Source: Ancalomicrobiaceae bacterium (GTDB lineage: Bacteria > Pseudomonadota > Alphaproteobacteria > Rhizobiales > Ancalomicrobiaceae). Taken from it: DNA of 54,008 nt. The notes under the pieces are model-generated. The model saw only the letters and a list, made by a program, of their open reading frames with translations. It was not told the DNA's origin and searched no databases. Of this stretch, positions 1 through 9,701 are shown in pieces (position 1 is the stretch's first letter; the number at the start of each line of letters is the position of its first letter). The DNA lies in assembly GCA_031291595.1 (NCBI GenBank), contig JARLIU010000053.1:1-54008 (forward strand), in the 5' to 3' direction. A program made the translations under genes and the position numbers.

Positions 1-1
1 C

Positions 2-583
2 CGCACCCGGGTGGAACTCGCCCAGCTGCATCAGCGGCTGAAGTCGACCATGATCTTCGTCACCCACGACCAGATGGAGGCGATGACGCTCGCCGACCGC
101 ATCGTGGTGATGAACAACAAGAAGATCGAGCAGATCGGCTCGCCGATGGACATCTACGACCGTCCGGCGACGCGCTTCGTCGCCGGCTTCGTCGGCACGC
201 CGCAGATGAACTTCCTGACCATCACAGCGCTTGCGGCCGTATCGCCGAATGTCAAGGTCACGTGCGGCGCGTTGGCCATCGACGTGCCGATCGATCCGCC
301 GACGGCCAGCCGGGCGACGGTGCTCGGCCTCCGGGCGGAGTCGGTGCGCGTCGTTGAGGAGGGCGAAGGCGCCATCGACGCCACCGTCGACGTGCTGGAG
401 CGGCTCGGCGACAGGTCGCTGGTGCATGCCAGTCTCGCCGACGGTCAGGGCGTGGTCGCCTACGAGGCCGGCCAGACGCGACTGCGGATCGGCGAGCGGA
501 TCGGCCTCAGCTTTGCCGGCGACAAGGCCCACCTGTTCGATGCCGACGGCACCGCCTTCCACGCCGGGGAGGCCGCGCCATGA
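2..583 (+). CDS. Sugar ABC transporter ATP-binding protein, 3' part (UgpC/MalK type)
   Basis: This is the C-terminal 193 residues of a CUT1-family ATPase that energises the two permeases downstream. The gene starts outside the window; the reading frame is open from base 2. The first visible stretch ends in the H-loop ([16 protein letters not shown]), followed by the linker that recurs in MalK-like proteins ([19 protein letters not shown]), then a TOBE-type regulatory domain from about residue 80 to the end. Walker A, Walker B and the signature motif lie upstream and cannot be checked. The stop codon overlaps the next gene's start as ATGA, so the genes are translationally coupled. The substrate cannot be told from this part. 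Confidence 0.9.
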   Translation, partial: RTRVELAQLHQRLKSTMIFVTHDQMEAMTLADRIVVMNNKKIEQIGSPMDIYDRPATRFVAGFVGTPQMNFLTITALAAVSPNVKVTCGALAIDVPIDPPTASRATVLGLRAESVRVVEEGEGAIDATVDVLERLGDRSLVHASLADGQGVVAYEAGQTRLRIGERIGLSFAGDKAHLFDADGTAFHAGEAAP

Positions 584-1470
584 GCCCCGCCCGCCGTCGA
601 CCTCGCCCCATCGGCTCCGACTGGAGGAACGCGCTGTTCGTGGCGCCGTACCTGTTCTTCTTCCTGGCGCTTCTGGTGTTCCCGCTGTTCTGGGGAATTT
701 GGCTGAGCTTCCACAAGGCGGACACCTTCAGCGACGGCCCGTTCGTCGGGTTGGCCAATTATATCAGACTGTTCAATGACCGTGTCTTCCTGCAGTCGAT
801 CTGGAACACGTTCTACTTCGTCTTGCTGACGGTGCCGACGCTTGCCATTGTCGGCCTCATGCTGGCCTTGGCGCTCAACTCGAGCTCGCGGCTGGCAACG
901 GTCTTGAGGAGCCTCTACTTCTCATCCTCCGTGCTGTCGGTCACCATCGTCACGTTGATTTGGCGGATCGTGTTCGTGCCGCAGTTCGGGCTGCTCGCCA
1001 CCATCTACGGCTGGTTCGGCGCCGAGGCGCCGGCAGTCCTCTCCGATCCCAACCTTGCCATGATCGGCATCGCGCTGACCACGATCTGGTGGTGCATCGG
1101 CCTGCCGATGATGCTGTTCCTTGCCGCCCTGCAGCAGATCCCCGTCGACATCTATGAAGCTGCGGCGCTCGACAATGCCGGCTGGTGGCGCACGCTGATC
1201 TCCATCACGCTGCCGTCGATCCGGCGCACCTTCGTGCTCGTCTTGATTATTCAGATCGTGCTGCAGTTCCAGCTGTTCGGCCAGTCGTGGCTGCTGACGA
1301 AGGGCGGACCCAACAACCTGACCAAGCCGATCGTCCTCTACATCTACGAGACGGCCTTCCGCCGCTGGGACGTCGGACTGGGTGCTGCAGCCTCTGAGGT
1401 GCTCTTCGCGCTCATCCTGATCGCGGCGATGATGCAATACCTGACCAGCCGCCGGCAGGAGGAGAGCTGA
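580..1470 (+). CDS. Sugar ABC transporter permease (MalF/UgpA-like)
   Basis: A 296-residue inner-membrane permease of a carbohydrate ABC importer, the MalF/UgpA half of the pair. About six hydrophobic helices are visible; the first follows a basic N-terminus. The EAA loop that docks on the ATPase is clear near residues 186-215: [16 protein letters not shown] followed by ITLPSIRR. Length and layout are normal for short MalF-type permeases without the large periplasmic loop. It overlaps the ATPase gene by four bases and the next permease by one base (TGATG), which marks one operon. The family is secure; the sugar is not. Confidence 0.92.
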   Translation: MSPARRRPRPIGSDWRNALFVAPYLFFFLALLVFPLFWGIWLSFHKADTFSDGPFVGLANYIRLFNDRVFLQSIWNTFYFVLLTVPTLAIVGLMLALALNSSSRLATVLRSLYFSSSVLSVTIVTLIWRIVFVPQFGLLATIYGWFGAEAPAVLSDPNLAMIGIALTTIWWCIGLPMMLFLAALQQIPVDIYEAAALDNAGWWRTLISITLPSIRRTFVLVLIIQIVLQFQLFGQSWLLTKGGPNNLTKPIVLYIYETAFRRWDVGLGAAASEVLFALILIAAMMQYLTSRRQEES

Positions 1471-2321
1471 TGAGCGCGAGTTCCCCCTCTCCGGTCAAGC
1501 GGCGCGGCCTCGGCGACCACGTCATTCTGGCCGCTGTGCTGGTCTTGTCGGTGGCGATGGTGGCGCCGGTCCTGTGGGTCATCGGCCTGTCGCTGAAGGA
1601 CAATACCGAACTGATGGCCAACCCGAATTCGGTGTTCCATCCGCCCTACATCATCGGCAACTATATCGCCATCATCGGCACGTCCGCGGTGTTCCGCTGG
1701 ATCCTCAACAGCCTGATCGTGTCAATCGGGGTCACCTTCGGCACGCTCGTCTTGGCCTCGCTCGCCGGCTACGGCTTCGCCCGGCTGGAATTTCCCGGAC
1801 GGCGCGTGCTGTTCGTCATCGTGCTGTTCGGCCTGGCGGTGCCCGAGCAGGCGGTGCTCGTTGCCCGTCATCAGATCTTTTCGATTCTGCACTTCCACAA
1901 CACCTACCACGGCATCATCCTGCCCGGCCTGTCGAACGCCTTTGGCGTGTTCCTGATGACGCAGTACTTCCGCGCCATACCGAAGGAACTCGACGAGGCG
2001 GCGCTGTTGGACAATGCCAGCCGCTTCAAGATCTTCTGGAAAGTGCTGTTGCCGTTGACGCTGCCGGCCCAGGCGACGCTCGGCATCTTCACCTTCCTCG
2101 GCTCGTGGAACGACTACTTCTGGCCGCTGATTTCGGCGACCCGCAAGGAAATGTACACGCTCACCGTCGGCATGGCCTCGGTGCAGTCCAACTTCGCGCA
2201 ATCCGAGGGTGTCGGCTTCCTGATGGCGCAAGCCGTGTTTGCCGGTCTGCCGATCTTCATCGTCTATCTGTTCTTCCAGAAATACATCGTCACGGCCGTG
2301 TCGGGCGCGGCTGTCCGCTAG
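1470..2321 (+). CDS. Sugar ABC transporter permease (MalG/UgpE-like)
   Basis: A 283-residue second permease of the importer. It has six probable membrane helices, the first at about residues 17-40, and the MalG-type EAA loop near residues 172-200 (PKELDEAALLDNASRF, then LLPLTLPA). The C-terminus (IVYLFFQKYIVTAVSGAAVR) is typical of the MalG family, whose tail touches the ATPase. Its start overlaps the previous stop by one base. A 222-base gap without a convincing gene separates it from the binding-protein gene. The substrate is unknown. Confidence 0.92.
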   Translation: MSASSPSPVKRRGLGDHVILAAVLVLSVAMVAPVLWVIGLSLKDNTELMANPNSVFHPPYIIGNYIAIIGTSAVFRWILNSLIVSIGVTFGTLVLASLAGYGFARLEFPGRRVLFVIVLFGLAVPEQAVLVARHQIFSILHFHNTYHGIILPGLSNAFGVFLMTQYFRAIPKELDEAALLDNASRFKIFWKVLLPLTLPAQATLGIFTFLGSWNDYFWPLISATRKEMYTLTVGMASVQSNFAQSEGVGFLMAQAVFAGLPIFIVYLFFQKYIVTAVSGAAVR

Positions 2322-2543
2322 AGCAGAAGTCGGTCGGCAATGCCCGATCGCCACCTGCTCCAACAGGAAGAAGAGCGGCGGCCGGCCGAGGCGATCGGAT
2401 CGCCAGCCGCTCCAACGGCAGGCTTTTCCGGCGATCCTGCCAAGGGCACGGCCGGTACGGGAAGGCGCAACGGGCACAGCCGGTGTCCGGGCGCCAACAG
2501 GGTTGGCGTGTCCGCCAATCTACACTCATAGGAGGAAACAAGA

Positions 2544-3863
2544 ATGCGGATAATCATGAAAGTTGCCGCCATCTCGATTCTGGCCATGATGGCGCCGGCG
2601 GCATCGGCCGCAGATCAGGTGGAAATCAAGCTGCAGCGCTTCTTCGGCGCCTGCGACGCGCAGTTCGGCACCAACACCGACGTCTCCAAGGCCGTTGGCG
2701 AGTGCGGCATCATCACCTCGCTGATCAACAAGTTCAACGCCAGCAACCCGGACATCCATATCTCGGTGACCAACGTCGAGTGGCCGGGCTACGACCAGCT
2801 GAATGCGCAATTCGCCGCCGGCGATCCGCCCGATATCGTCACGGTGCACGAGTCGGCGCTGTCTGACTATCAGACGAAGAAGCTGCTCATGCCGCTCAAC
2901 GACATGCTGAAGACAGTCGGCATCACGCCGGATCAGTTCACTGAGGCGGCGCAGGTTGGCGCCACCAAAGACGGCAAGCTCTACGGCATGCCGATCGATA
3001 CCTGGTCGGAGCTGTTCCATATCAACATGGACCTGTTCAAGAAGGCCGGCCTCGTCAATGCCGACGGTACGCCGATCTTCCCCAAGTCGCCGGAGGAACT
3101 CATTGCTCAGGCCGAGCAATTCAAAGCCAAGACCGGCAAGCCGTACTTCGTCTTGAGCTTGGCCAATGAGACGGCGCTCTATATGCGCGATCTCTACACC
3201 TATCTGTTCCAGCAGAATTCCGCCTTCTTTGCCGATCCGAAGCACATCAAGCTGACGACACCCGAGGCCAAACGCTTCGTCGAGATGTACAAGACGATCT
3301 TCGACAAGGGCCTGACCACCAAGAACCTGGACTACAGTGCGGCGCTGAATGCCTTCCTCGCCGGCGAAGGTGGCGTGCATCTGAACGGCACCTGGGTGGT
3401 CGGCGACTACGATGCCCAGTCCAAGACGCCCGGCACCGCGCTCAACAAGGGTGGCTACGAAGTCTACCCCTATCCGCAGCTGTTCAGCGGAGCCCATCAG
3501 CAGTACGCCGACGGTCACACCTGGGCCGTTTCGGTGAAGCAACGCACCGCCGCCCAGAGCGAAGCCATCGCCAAGTTTCTGAAGTTCTACTTCGACAATG
3601 ACTACGAGTGGGCTCGCACCGGCCATCTGCCGTCGGTCCAGGCGGTGCTCGACAGCGACAAGTTCAAGGCTCTGCCGCATCGCTCGACGATCCTGGCAGT
3701 CGCCAAGCTCGGACATCCGTTGCCGTCGCAAGTGCAGCGCCAGTTCGCGCTGCAGGACATCATCGGCGAGGAAATCGGGGCCGCGGTCACCGGGCAGAAG
3801 CCCGTCGACGCGGCGCTGTCCGATGCCGAGAAGCGCGTCAACGACCTGCTCGGCAACCTCTGA
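2544..3863 (+). CDS. Extracellular solute-binding protein, family 1
   Basis: A 439-residue periplasmic sugar-binding protein that delivers substrate to the permeases encoded upstream. Residues 1-22 form a signal peptide with a cleavage site after ASA. The mature part has the family 1 fold features: a WPGYDQLNAQFAAGDPPD segment near residue 72 and the LNGTWVVGDY segment near 275. Two cysteines, in FGAC and GECG (about residues 35 and 53), could form a disulfide. A strong ribosome site (AGGAGGAA, 2530-2537) fixes the ATG. It is the last gene of the importer and sits behind a 222-base spacer, so it may have its own promoter or higher expression; this is inferred. A hairpin follows at 3951-3980. 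Confidence 0.93.
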   Translation: MRIIMKVAAISILAMMAPAASAADQVEIKLQRFFGACDAQFGTNTDVSKAVGECGIITSLINKFNASNPDIHISVTNVEWPGYDQLNAQFAAGDPPDIVTVHESALSDYQTKKLLMPLNDMLKTVGITPDQFTEAAQVGATKDGKLYGMPIDTWSELFHINMDLFKKAGLVNADGTPIFPKSPEELIAQAEQFKAKTGKPYFVLSLANETALYMRDLYTYLFQQNSAFFADPKHIKLTTPEAKRFVEMYKTIFDKGLTTKNLDYSAALNAFLAGEGGVHLNGTWVVGDYDAQSKTPGTALNKGGYEVYPYPQLFSGAHQQYADGHTWAVSVKQRTAAQSEAIAKFLKFYFDNDYEWARTGHLPSVQAVLDSDKFKALPHRSTILAVAKLGHPLPSQVQRQFALQDIIGEEIGAAVTGQKPVDAALSDAEKRVNDLLGNL

Positions 3864-3950
3864 GCCCCGGTCTCGCTGGAGCATCGTCTCATCGAGCAAA
3901 GGCGAGAAGGTGCTCCAGCTCGTTGTTGTTGCACCTATTTCCACCATGCC

Positions 3951-3980
3951 GAGGCTCTCCGGATCACTCCGGAGGGCCTT
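3951..3980 (+). terminator. Hairpin closing the sugar importer operon
   Basis: A 12-bp stem (3951-3962 with 3969-3980, two G-U pairs) and a six-base loop stand about 90 bases after the binding-protein stop. The core arms are CTCCGG and CCGGAG. Only a short T run follows, so it is an imperfect intrinsic terminator or an mRNA 3' end stabiliser. The rest of the 359-base gap from 3864 to 4222 holds no gene, repeat or promoter that I can support. Confidence 0.6.
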
Positions 3981-4222
3981 CGGCGTCGGTTTCGTCGTCG
4001 CCGACGCCTTTCTTGCCGGTCACTGTGCACAGAACAGAGCATGGGTTGGCGGTGGACACTCGCCGTCGCGTGGCTGACGGTCTTCAGTCCGTCGAAGCGT
4101 CAGCCGTGACACCGTCGGAAACAGCCGATAGGGTTGTTCGCCATCAGCAGGTTCGGCCCCTGCTGCCGATGCGATTTTCAATCACGCACTGAACTGACGC
4201 TGCGGCGGCCGTGAGAGAGCCG

Positions 4223-4729
4223 ATGACGGAACCGCTCTACACGTTCCTGGCCAGCCCGATCGGACGGCTCGTGCTGGTCGGCGACGGTGAACGGCTGTCG
4301 CACCTCGGGTTGCCGCAGGGCAAAGGCTGCATCACCCCGCGTGACACCTGGCGGCGCGACGACAGCGCATTCGGCGCGGCAAGAGCGCAGTTGCGGGCCT
4401 ATTTCGCCGGTCAACGACGCAGCTTCGAACTGGCGCTCGCCCCGCACGGCACCGGATTTCAACTCGCCGTCTGGCGGGAATTGGCGACAATCCCGTTTGG
4501 CGGGACGATCAGCTACGGCGAATTGGCGCGGCGCATCGGCCGGGCCAACGCCAGCCGTGCCGTTGGGGCAGCCAACGGCGCCAATCCGATCCCGATCATC
4601 GTTCCCTGCCATCGCGTCGTCGGCTCGGACGGCAGCCTCACCGGCTTCGGCGGCGGCATCGAGATGAAGCAGTGGCTGCTCGACCTGGAACGGACGGGCG
4701 CGCCCGGCGTACCGCTGCAGCCAGGGTGA
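4223..4729 (+). CDS. ogt: Methylated-DNA--[protein]-cysteine S-methyltransferase
   Basis: Suicidal DNA repair protein that moves the alkyl group from O6-alkylguanine to its own cysteine. The ATG at 4223 gives 168 residues, normal for Ogt; an in-frame GTG at 4211 would add four. The active-site motif IPIIVPCHRVVGSDG is intact, with the acceptor Cys at residue 129. The DNA-binding helix-turn-helix lies before it (ISYGELARRIGRANASRAVGAANG, residues about 96-119), and the glycine-rich GFGGGIEMKQWLL follows. There is no Ada N-terminal domain, so it is not a transcription factor. The gene stands alone and converges on pyruvate carboxylase, 64 bases away. Confidence 0.93.
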   Translation: MTEPLYTFLASPIGRLVLVGDGERLSHLGLPQGKGCITPRDTWRRDDSAFGAARAQLRAYFAGQRRSFELALAPHGTGFQLAVWRELATIPFGGTISYGELARRIGRANASRAVGAANGANPIPIIVPCHRVVGSDGSLTGFGGGIEMKQWLLDLERTGAPGVPLQPG

Positions 4730-4793
4730 GCCAGCGCTCGCCGCCGGCGGACGGCACCCGTCGCGCCAGTGCGGCCAGGCACCGATCACATCC

Positions 4794-7700
4794 TCACCCC
4801 AGCACCACCAACAGGTCCTTGGCGTCGATGGGCGAGCCGGCGTGCACGAGGACTTCGGCGACCGTGCCGTCGCGATCGGCGTGGATCATCGTTTCCATCT
4901 TCATCGCCTCGATCGACAACAGCACGTCGCCGGCCTTCACCGGCTGTCCCGGCCTGACAGCGACGCTCGACACGACGCCCGGCATCGGCGCGGCGACATG
5001 CGCCGGATTGTCCTCCTCCGCCTTGCGGCGCGACAGGACCTTCACCGTGGCCGAGCGGTCGGGCACGCGGATGATGCGCGGGTAGCCGTTGAATTCGAAG
5101 AAGACCTTCTTCATGCCTTCTTCGTCGGTGTCGCCGAGCGCCTGACAGACCAGCACCAGCGTCTTGCCCTGCTCGAGTTGGAACTGCGCCTCTTCCTCGG
5201 GCTTCATGCCAAAGAAATACACCGGCGTCGGCAGGATCTCGGTCGGGCCATAAAGATCCTGGGCGCGGGCGAAGTCGGTGTAGACCTTCGGGTACATGAT
5301 GTAGGAGGCGAGATCATTGTCGCTGATCTCGGCGGGACCGGACTTGCCGGTCTTCTGCGCGGCCTCGGCGCGCAGCGCTTCGAGGTCGGCCGGCGGCAGC
5401 AACGCGCCCTGACGCTCTATCGACGGCTTCTGGCCTTTCAACACCTTGGCCTGCAGCGCCGGCGGCCAGCCGCCCGGCGGCTGACCGAGGTCGCCGCGCA
5501 TCAACTGCACCACCGAATCCGGGAAGGCGACCTCACGGGAGGGATCCTCGACCTCGGCGCGGCTGAGCCCGGCCGAGAGCATGGAGAGCGCCATGTCGCC
5601 GACCACCTTCGAGGTCGGCGTCACCTTGACGATGTCGCCGAACATCCGGTTCACGTCGGCATAGGTCTCAGCCACCTCATGCCAGCGACTTTCGAGGCCG
5701 AGCGCGCGAGCCTGCTCCTTCAGGTTGGTGAACTGGCCGCCGGGCATCTCGTGCAGGTAGACCTCGGAGGCACCGGACTTGAGATCGCTCTCGAAGGCGC
5801 GATACTGGTTGCGCACGGCCTCCCAATAGACCGCCATGCGACGGATGACTGAGGTATCCAGCCCGGTATCGCGCTCCGAGCCCTTCAACGCCTCGACGAT
5901 CGAGCCGAGGCAGGGCTGCGAGGTCATGCCGGAGAGCGTGTCCATCGCCGCATCGATGGCGTCGACACCGGCTTCGACCGCCGCCAGCACCGAGGCGCCG
6001 GCAATGCCGGAGGTGTCGTGCGTGTGGAAGTGCAGCGGCAGTCCGACCTCCTCTTTCAACGCCTTGATCAGCACCCGCGCCGCGGCGGGCTTCAACAGCC
6101 CCGCCATGTCCTTGATGCCGATGATATGGGCGCCGGAGCGTTCCAGCTCCTTGGCGAGATCGACGTAATACTTGAGGCTGTACTTGGCGCGCGAGGGATC
6201 GAGGATATCGCCGGTATAGCAGAACGCGGCCTCGGCGATGCGACCGGTCTCGGCAACCGCAGCGATCGCCGGCTTGATGTTTTCCACCCAGTTGAGCGCA
6301 TCGAAAATGCGGAACAGGTCGATGCCGCTCGCCGCCGCCCGCTCGACGAAGAACTTCACCGCATTGTCGGGGTAGTTGGCGTAGCCGACGCCATTGGCTC
6401 CGCGTAACAGCATCTGCAGCAGGATATCCGGCGCGCCCTCGCGGATGGCGGCGAGGCGGTTCCACGGATCCTCGGTCAGGAACCGCATGGCGACGTCGAA
6501 GGTGGCACCGCCCCAGCATTCGAGCGACAGGAGCCCCTTCAGTCCGGCGTTATAAGCCGGTGCGGCGGCAGCGATGTCATAGGTGCGCATGCGCGTGGCA
6601 ATCAGCGACTGGTGCGCGTCGCGCATCGAGGTGTCGGTGACGAGCACCCGCGTTTCCGCCTTCAGCCAGTCGGAAAACCCTTTCGGTCCCAAACGGTTGA
6701 GGATCGACTTGGTGCCTTCGACCGACTGTTCGGCAAACGTCGGCAGCGTCGCTGGCTGGATGTCGGCCAAAGGCTTGGCGCGGCCGCGCACCTCCGGATG
6801 GCCGTTGACGGTGACGTCGGCGATGTAGGTCAGCAGCTTGGTAGCGCGGTCGCGCCGCCTCGGCCCCTGGAACAATTCCGGCGTCTCGTCGATGAAGCGG
6901 GTGGTATAGCGGTTTTCCTGGAAATTCGGGTGACAGATGACGTTTTCCAGGAAATCGAGGTTGGTGGCGACGCCGCGGATGCGGAATTCGCGCAAGGCCC
7001 GGTCCATGCGGCGGATGGCTTCCAAAGGCGTCGGCGCCCAGGCGGTGATCTTTTCCAGCAGCGGATCGTAGAAGCGGGTGATCACCGCGCCGGAATAGGC
7101 GGTGCCGCCGTCGAGGCGGATGCCGAACCCCATGGCGCCGCGATAGGCGGTGATGCGGCCGTAATCAGGGACGAAGTTGTTCTCCGGGTCCTCGGTGGTG
7201 ATGCGGCACTGCAGCGCATGGCCATTCAGATGGATATCCGGCTGGCGCGGCACGCCGGCGAGCGGCCCGCCGATGGCGGCGCCCTCGATGATGCGGATCT
7301 GCGCCTTGACGATGTCGATGCCGGTGACGACCTCCGTCACCGTGTGCTCGACCTGGATGCGCGGATTGACCTCGATGAAGTAGAACAGGCCGGTCGCCGC
7401 ATCCATCAGGAACTCGACCGTGCCGGCACAGATGTATTTCGCCGCCTTGGCGATCTTCAAGGCATGCGTGCAGAGCTCCTGCCGCTCGGCCTCGGAGAGA
7501 TACGGCGCCGGCGCGCGCTCCACCACCTTCTGGTGCCGGCGCTGCACCGAACAGTCGCGCTCATAGAGATGCACGATGGTGCCGAGCGTGTCGCCCAGGA
7601 TCTGCACCTCGACGTGACGGGCCTGCTCGACCAGCTTTTCGAGGTACACCTCGTCCTTACCGAAGGCGGCCTTGGCCTCGCGCTTCGCCGCGATGACGTC

Positions 7701-8246
7701 GTTGACGAGTTGCGCCTCGTCGCGGATGACGCGCATGCCGCGGCCACCTCCGCCCCAGGAGGCCTTCAGCATCACCGGATAGCCGATGCGCCTGGCCTCC
7801 GTCTTCACCACCTCCATGTCGTCGGGCAGAGGATCGGTTGCCGGCATCACCGGCACGCCGACGGACATGGCCAGATTGCGCGCCGCCACCTTGTTGCCGA
7901 GCATGCGCATGGTCTCGGGCGTCGGCCCGACGAAGATGATGCCGGCCTCGGCGCAGGCTTCGGCGAATTCCGGGCTCTCGGACAGGAAGCCATAGCCGGG
8001 ATGGATGGCGTCGGCGCCGGACAGCTTGGCCACGCGGATGATTTCGCCGACGTTGAGATAGGCCTCGATCGGCCCCTGCCCCTTGCCGACCTGATAGGCC
8101 TCGTCCGCCTTGAACCGGTGCAGCGCCAGCTTGTCCTCTTCCGCGAAGATGGCGACCGTCTTCAAATCGAGCTCATTGGCGGCCCGAAACACGCGGATGG
8201 CGATTTCCGAGCGGTTGGCGACAAGGATCTTGCTGATCTTCTTCAC
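4794..8246 (-). CDS. pyc: Pyruvate carboxylase
   Basis: Biotin enzyme that makes oxaloacetate from pyruvate, bicarbonate and ATP, refilling the TCA cycle. Starting at the GTG at 8246, with AGGAAG eight bases upstream, the protein has 1150 residues, the usual length; a longer ATG start at 8315 would add 23 unconserved residues. Domains in order: biotin carboxylase (about 1-455, ILVANRSEIAIRVFRAANE at the start, glycine-rich SWGGGGRGMRV), carboxyltransferase (about 530-800, DTSMRDAHQSL, LHFHTHDTSG), the central tetramerisation region, and a biotin carrier domain with biotinyl Lys near 1116 in EAMKMETMIH. It is a single gene divergent from the asparaginase gene with a 274-base gap. No biotin ligase gene is nearby. 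Confidence 0.97.
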   Translation of the reverse strand: MKKISKILVANRSEIAIRVFRAANELDLKTVAIFAEEDKLALHRFKADEAYQVGKGQGPIEAYLNVGEIIRVAKLSGADAIHPGYGFLSESPEFAEACAEAGIIFVGPTPETMRMLGNKVAARNLAMSVGVPVMPATDPLPDDMEVVKTEARRIGYPVMLKASWGGGGRGMRVIRDEAQLVNDVIAAKREAKAAFGKDEVYLEKLVEQARHVEVQILGDTLGTIVHLYERDCSVQRRHQKVVERAPAPYLSEAERQELCTHALKIAKAAKYICAGTVEFLMDAATGLFYFIEVNPRIQVEHTVTEVVTGIDIVKAQIRIIEGAAIGGPLAGVPRQPDIHLNGHALQCRITTEDPENNFVPDYGRITAYRGAMGFGIRLDGGTAYSGAVITRFYDPLLEKITAWAPTPLEAIRRMDRALREFRIRGVATNLDFLENVICHPNFQENRYTTRFIDETPELFQGPRRRDRATKLLTYIADVTVNGHPEVRGRAKPLADIQPATLPTFAEQSVEGTKSILNRLGPKGFSDWLKAETRVLVTDTSMRDAHQSLIATRMRTYDIAAAAPAYNAGLKGLLSLECWGGATFDVAMRFLTEDPWNRLAAIREGAPDILLQMLLRGANGVGYANYPDNAVKFFVERAAASGIDLFRIFDALNWVENIKPAIAAVAETGRIAEAAFCYTGDILDPSRAKYSLKYYVDLAKELERSGAHIIGIKDMAGLLKPAAARVLIKALKEEVGLPLHFHTHDTSGIAGASVLAAVEAGVDAIDAAMDTLSGMTSQPCLGSIVEALKGSERDTGLDTSVIRRMAVYWEAVRNQYRAFESDLKSGASEVYLHEMPGGQFTNLKEQARALGLESRWHEVAETYADVNRMFGDIVKVTPTSKVVGDMALSMLSAGLSRAEVEDPSREVAFPDSVVQLMRGDLGQPPGGWPPALQAKVLKGQKPSIERQGALLPPADLEALRAEAAQKTGKSGPAEISDNDLASYIMYPKVYTDFARAQDLYGPTEILPTPVYFFGMKPEEEAQFQLEQGKTLVLVCQALGDTDEEGMKKVFFEFNGYPRIIRVPDRSATVKVLSRRKAEEDNPAHVAAPMPGVVSSVAVRPGQPVKAGDVLLSIEAMKMETMIHADRDGTVAEVLVHAGSPIDAKDLLVVLG

Positions 8247-8520
8247 AGGAGCGTCTTCCTCATAGGGATCCGGAAAGGCCCGCATAGGCTTCGGGGCGCA
8301 AGGCGCTGGTGTCAATACGATTGGCTTGGCAAATGCGGCCTGTCGAGCGAATTAGTGTGCGGTGCGGTAAGAACCATCCGACAAAGGTGGATGGCTGGCA
8401 TCCGTCGGCACCTTGGCCCGAGGCGGCCGAGGGTGGTAATCCAGCCCGATGCGGCCGCCTTCGTCCGGCCGGTCATCCCACCCCCGGCGCCGTGTGAGCG
8501 CACCCGAAAGGAGACCTGCC

Positions 8521-9627
8521 ATGGCCGACAATCCCGTCATCGTCGAAGTGTTGCGCGGAGCGATGGTCGAAAGCCGGCATCGCGGCTCGGTTGCCGTCGT
8601 CGACGCCGACGGCGGCATTGCCTTTCAGCTCGGCGACATCGAGCAGCCGACGTTTCCGCGCTCGGCGGTCAAGGTCATCCAGGCGCTGCCACTGGTCGAG
8701 TCCGGTGCGGCTGACGCCTATCACTTGACCCAGGCCGAACTGGCGTTCGCCTGCGCCTCGCACAACGGCGAACCGCTGCACACCGAGACCGCCCTGAGCA
8801 TGCTGACGAAAGCCGGTCGCGACGCATCGGTGTTGGAATGCGGCGCGCATTGGCCGTCGCGACCGGAGGACATCGGCGCCCTCTTTGCGGCCGGGGCGCT
8901 CAAACCCAACGGGTCACTCGCTGGCTCTGGCCCTGGGACAACCGGGCCGCTTATGGGCTCTGGCCCACGGCCAACCGGGTCACTCGCTGGCTCTGGCCCA
9001 AGGCCAACCGCTTTGCACAACAACTGCTCGGGCAAGCATTCCGGCTTCATCTGCTTCTGCTGCCATTGCGGCGAGGATCCGGCCGGCTATGTCAAGCCGG
9101 AGCATTTCGTGCAGCGGCATGTGACCGACGCGCTCGCCGACGTCACCGGCTCGCTCTTGTCCGCCGACGTCTGCGGCACCGACGGCTGCTCGATCCCGAC
9201 CTATGCCATGCCGCTGAAAAACATCGCCCGCGGCTTTGCCAAGCTCGCCACCGGCATCGGGCTCAAGCCGATCCGGGCCGCAGCGGCCAAGCGGCTGTTC
9301 GCTGCCGTGCTGGCCGAGCCGTTCATGGTCGCCGGCACCGATCGCTTCTGCACCAAGTTCATGCAGGCACTGGGAACCCGCGTATTCGTGAAAGTCGGGG
9401 CCGAGGGCGTCTATTGCGGCGCGATCCCCGAACTCGGGCTCGGCATTGCGTTGAAGTGCGACGACGGCGCGGCCCGGGCGGCGGAAGTGGCGATGGCAGC
9501 CGTCGTCGCCAGGCTTCTCCGTCTCAACGGCGAACCGACGCTTGCCGACTTCCTCGAACCGACGCTGACCAACTGGAACGGCATCCGCGTCGGAGCATTG
9601 CGGCCCGCTGGCGCGCTCCTCGCCTAA
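8521..9627 (+). CDS. Asparaginase, asparaginase II family, with in-frame repeat insertion
   Basis: Predicted L-asparaginase of the thermolabile rhizobial-type family (Pfam Asparaginase_II), releasing ammonia from asparagine. The ATG at 8521 follows AAAGGAGA. Family landmarks are present: VEVLRGAMVESRHRGSVAVV at the start, the CASHNGEP segment, the conserved ALHNNCSGKHSGF motif near residue 167, and a final LEPTLTNWNGIRVGALRP. At 368 residues it is about 33 longer than I recall for the family. The excess matches a three-fold 11-residue repeat (about 131-163) directly before the ALHNNCSGKH motif. Frame and downstream motifs are kept, so the gene looks functional. It is divergent from pyc and converges on wrbA. 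Confidence 0.88.
   Translation: MADNPVIVEVLRGAMVESRHRGSVAVVDADGGIAFQLGDIEQPTFPRSAVKVIQALPLVESGAADAYHLTQAELAFACASHNGEPLHTETALSMLTKAGRDASVLECGAHWPSRPEDIGALFAAGALKPNGSLAGSGPGTTGPLMGSGPRPTGSLAGSGPRPTALHNNCSGKHSGFICFCCHCGEDPAGYVKPEHFVQRHVTDALADVTGSLLSADVCGTDGCSIPTYAMPLKNIARGFAKLATGIGLKPIRAAAAKRLFAAVLAEPFMVAGTDRFCTKFMQALGTRVFVKVGAEGVYCGAIPELGLGIALKCDDGAARAAEVAMAAVVARLLRLNGEPTLADFLEPTLTNWNGIRVGALRPAGALLA
8911..9009 (+). repeat. Three 33-bp in-frame tandem repeats inside the asparaginase gene
   Basis: Three contiguous units of exactly 33 bases: 8911-8943, 8944-8976 and 8977-9009. Units 1 and 3 differ mainly at their last third; unit 2 differs also near its start. The unit begins GGGTCACTCGCTGGCTCTGG and encodes an 11-residue G-S-L-A-G-S-G-P-R-P-T block. 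The bases before unit 1 (CAAACCCAAC) resemble the unit end and may be a degraded fourth copy. Since 33 is a multiple of three, gain or loss of units would keep the frame. Confidence 0.93.
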
Positions 9628-9646
9628 TCCGGGCTCCGCAAACAGA

Positions 9647-9675
9647 CGCGGGCACGCCCGATGGACGCGCCCGCG
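9647..9675. terminator. Possible bidirectional hairpin between convergent genes
   Basis: The arms CGCGGGC (9647-9653) and GCCCGCG (9669-9675) pair perfectly around a 15-base loop in the 74-base gap between the asparaginase and wrbA stops. There is no T tract on either strand, so termination is only suggested by position. Confidence 0.35.
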
Positions 9676-9701
9676 CAATCTCCAATCGGAGCATGCCGCA
9701 A

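Noticed and set aside
6612-8714. 700-residue open frame on the plus strand
   Set aside because: It lies antisense to pyc and comes from high-GC codon bias; it is rich in Arg, Gly, Asp and His and has no family features.
8911-9009. The 33-bp repeats as a CRISPR array
   Set aside because: The units are contiguous without spacers and are translated in frame; there are no cas genes.
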